A stretch of DNA of 6,898 bases from an uncultured Eubacteriales bacterium (GTDB taxonomy: Bacteria > Bacillota_A > Clostridia > Lachnospirales > Lachnospiraceae), in NCBI GenBank assembly GCA_902803345.1, contig CADCPV010000466.1, forward strand, positions 1 to 6,898, read 5' to 3'. Below the pieces are notes generated by a model. The model was not told the DNA's origin and did not search any database. It saw only the letters and a program-made list of their open reading frames with translations. The position numbers were made by a program, and so were the translations under genes. Shown here in pieces: positions 6,285-6,898 of this stretch; the first letter of the stretch is position 1; every line of letters starts with the position of its first letter.

Positions 6285-6755
6285 ATGCCGTGGTGGGGAT
6301 GGTTGATTATCGGAATCCTGGCTTTTCTGATCGCAGCGATTGTCGTTCTGTTTATTTTCGGCAGAAGAATGCAGAGAAAGCAGGCGGATACCGAGAAGCA
6401 GATGGAGGCGATGAAGCAGCAGGTCTCGATTCTGGTGATTGACAAGCAGAAAAAGAGAATGATTGATTCGGGACTTCCGGACGCGGTGATTCAGCAGACA
6501 CCGAAGTATGCCCGCAGGATGAAAGTGCCGCTTGTGCGCGCCAAGATCGGACCGCGGGTTATGAATCTGATCGCGGACGCGAAGGTTTATGAAGTCCTTC
6601 CGGTCAAGAAAACCTGTTCGGTCATGATCAGCGGCATTTATATCACGGAGATTAAGTCCGTCCGGGGCGGTTCGGTTCCGAAGCTGCCGGAGAAGAAGGG
6701 CTTTATGACGAAGCTGCGGGACAAGGCTGCCGACTTCATGAAGAAGAAAAGCTGA
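6285..6755 (+). CDS. Small membrane-anchored protein of unknown function
   Basis: I do not recognise the family. The 156-residue product starts with MPWWGW and a hydrophobic helix at about 5-26, followed by the basic GRRMQRK, so the topology is predicted to be N-terminus out and body in the cytoplasm. Residues 29-50 are charged and likely helical or coiled coil (Gln/Lys/Glu/Met-rich). A compact region of about 50-127 has alternating hydrophobic residues, including VSILVID, KIGPRVMNLIADAKVYEVLPVK and CSVMISGIYITEI, and one Cys. The end (133-156) is very Lys-rich and could form an amphipathic helix near the membrane. No catalytic motif is visible. Start support is strong: GGAGGAA at 7 bases and a consensus promoter upstream. 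It is separate from murI (61-base gap) and closed by a terminator, so it is probably a one-gene unit. Codon use resembles its neighbours, giving no sign of recent transfer. Confidence 0.85.
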   Translation: MPWWGWLIIGILAFLIAAIVVLFIFGRRMQRKQADTEKQMEAMKQQVSILVIDKQKKRMIDSGLPDAVIQQTPKYARRMKVPLVRAKIGPRVMNLIADAKVYEVLPVKKTCSVMISGIYITEIKSVRGGSVPKLPEKKGFMTKLRDKAADFMKKKS

Positions 6756-6804
6756 TTTTCCGTAAATATACGGAGAAATTCTTTTCCGATTACAGGCAAT
6801 TTCC

Positions 6805-6847
6805 GGCTGTCGGTTTTCATGGAAAATCATGAAAAAGACAGCCTTTT
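6805..6847 (+). terminator. Rho-independent terminator after the small membrane protein gene
   Basis: The arms GGCTGTC (6805-6811) and GACAGCC (6837-6843) are perfect inverted repeats. Inside them TTTTCATG (6814-6821) pairs with CATGAAAA (6828-6835). This makes a 15-pair stem broken by one small 2-by-1 internal loop, with a 6-base apical loop, followed by TTTT (6844-6847) and then GT. The T run is short, but stem strength and position 50 bases past the stop codon support termination on the + strand. Confidence 0.75.
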
Positions 6848-6898
6848 GTAAAATGCGGAGCAGTTCGAATCAGGTGCTGAAAAGATACAGTTTTTATA
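6848..6898. other. Unassigned sequence at the right edge
   Basis: About 50 bases after the terminator hold no open frame of note and no convincing promoter. The AT-rich end (TTTTTATA) may be part of the control region of a gene beyond the window, but this cannot be decided here. Confidence 0.4.

Noticed and set aside
6756..6777. Hairpin just after the small membrane protein gene (TCCGTA-AATA-TACGGA)
   Set aside because: The 6-pair core stem is weak and AT-rich and the T-rich stretch after it is broken; the stronger terminator at 6805-6847 explains transcript ending better.
1..6898. Defence system, prophage, insertion sequence, CRISPR array, tRNA or rRNA
   Set aside because: No transposase, nuclease, phage or repeat-spacer signature was seen on either strand; every gene but the last fits metabolic or envelope families.

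Overview
The window (6,898 bases, GC a little above half by eye) looks like ordinary chromosome from an anaerobic, low-to-moderate GC Bacillota, most plausibly a Clostridia member such as Lachnospiraceae. This rests on a TagD-type cytidylyltransferase, a MEP-pathway IspE kinase, AGGA/GGAGG-like ribosome binding sites and tight same-strand gene packing. Family and genus are inference; no rRNA, tRNA or other marker gene is present. I see no mobile element, CRISPR array or RNA gene.

All six genes lie on the + strand. From left to right: (1) the 3' end of an M28-type zinc aminopeptidase gene whose product carries a Thr/Glu-rich stalk and a C-terminal membrane anchor (2-985); (2) a histidinol-phosphate-aminotransferase-like PLP enzyme (1008-2066); (3) an unusual two-domain protein, a glycerol-3-phosphate cytidylyltransferase (TagD-like) fused to a Gfo/Idh/MocA oxidoreductase-like domain (2109-3416); (4) ispE (3413-4285); (5) ddl, D-Ala-D-Ala ligase (4326-5399); (6) murI, glutamate racemase (5396-6223); (7) after a clear promoter, a small membrane-anchored protein of unknown function (6285-6755), followed by a hairpin terminator (6805-6847).

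Genes 1 to 6 are separated by at most about 42 bases, and two junctions (fusion/ispE and ddl/murI) are 4-base ATGA overlaps, so co-transcription is likely. The theme is supply of cell-envelope precursors: IspE feeds isoprenoids and hence the undecaprenyl lipid carrier, MurI makes D-glutamate, Ddl makes D-Ala-D-Ala, and the TagD-like domain probably makes a CDP-activated polyol for a teichoic-acid-like or capsular polymer. The last gene has its own sigma-70-type promoter, whose -35 box overlaps the murI stop codon.

The best candidate for something out of the ordinary is the cytidylyltransferase-Gfo/Idh fusion. Its oxidoreductase half has lost two hallmark residues (the EKP lysine is Thr, and the second Gly of the Rossmann GxG is Ser), and it sits beside an aminotransferase that could act on the same compound. 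The murI active-site motif also differs from the textbook sequence (ACGTAS instead of ACNTAS).
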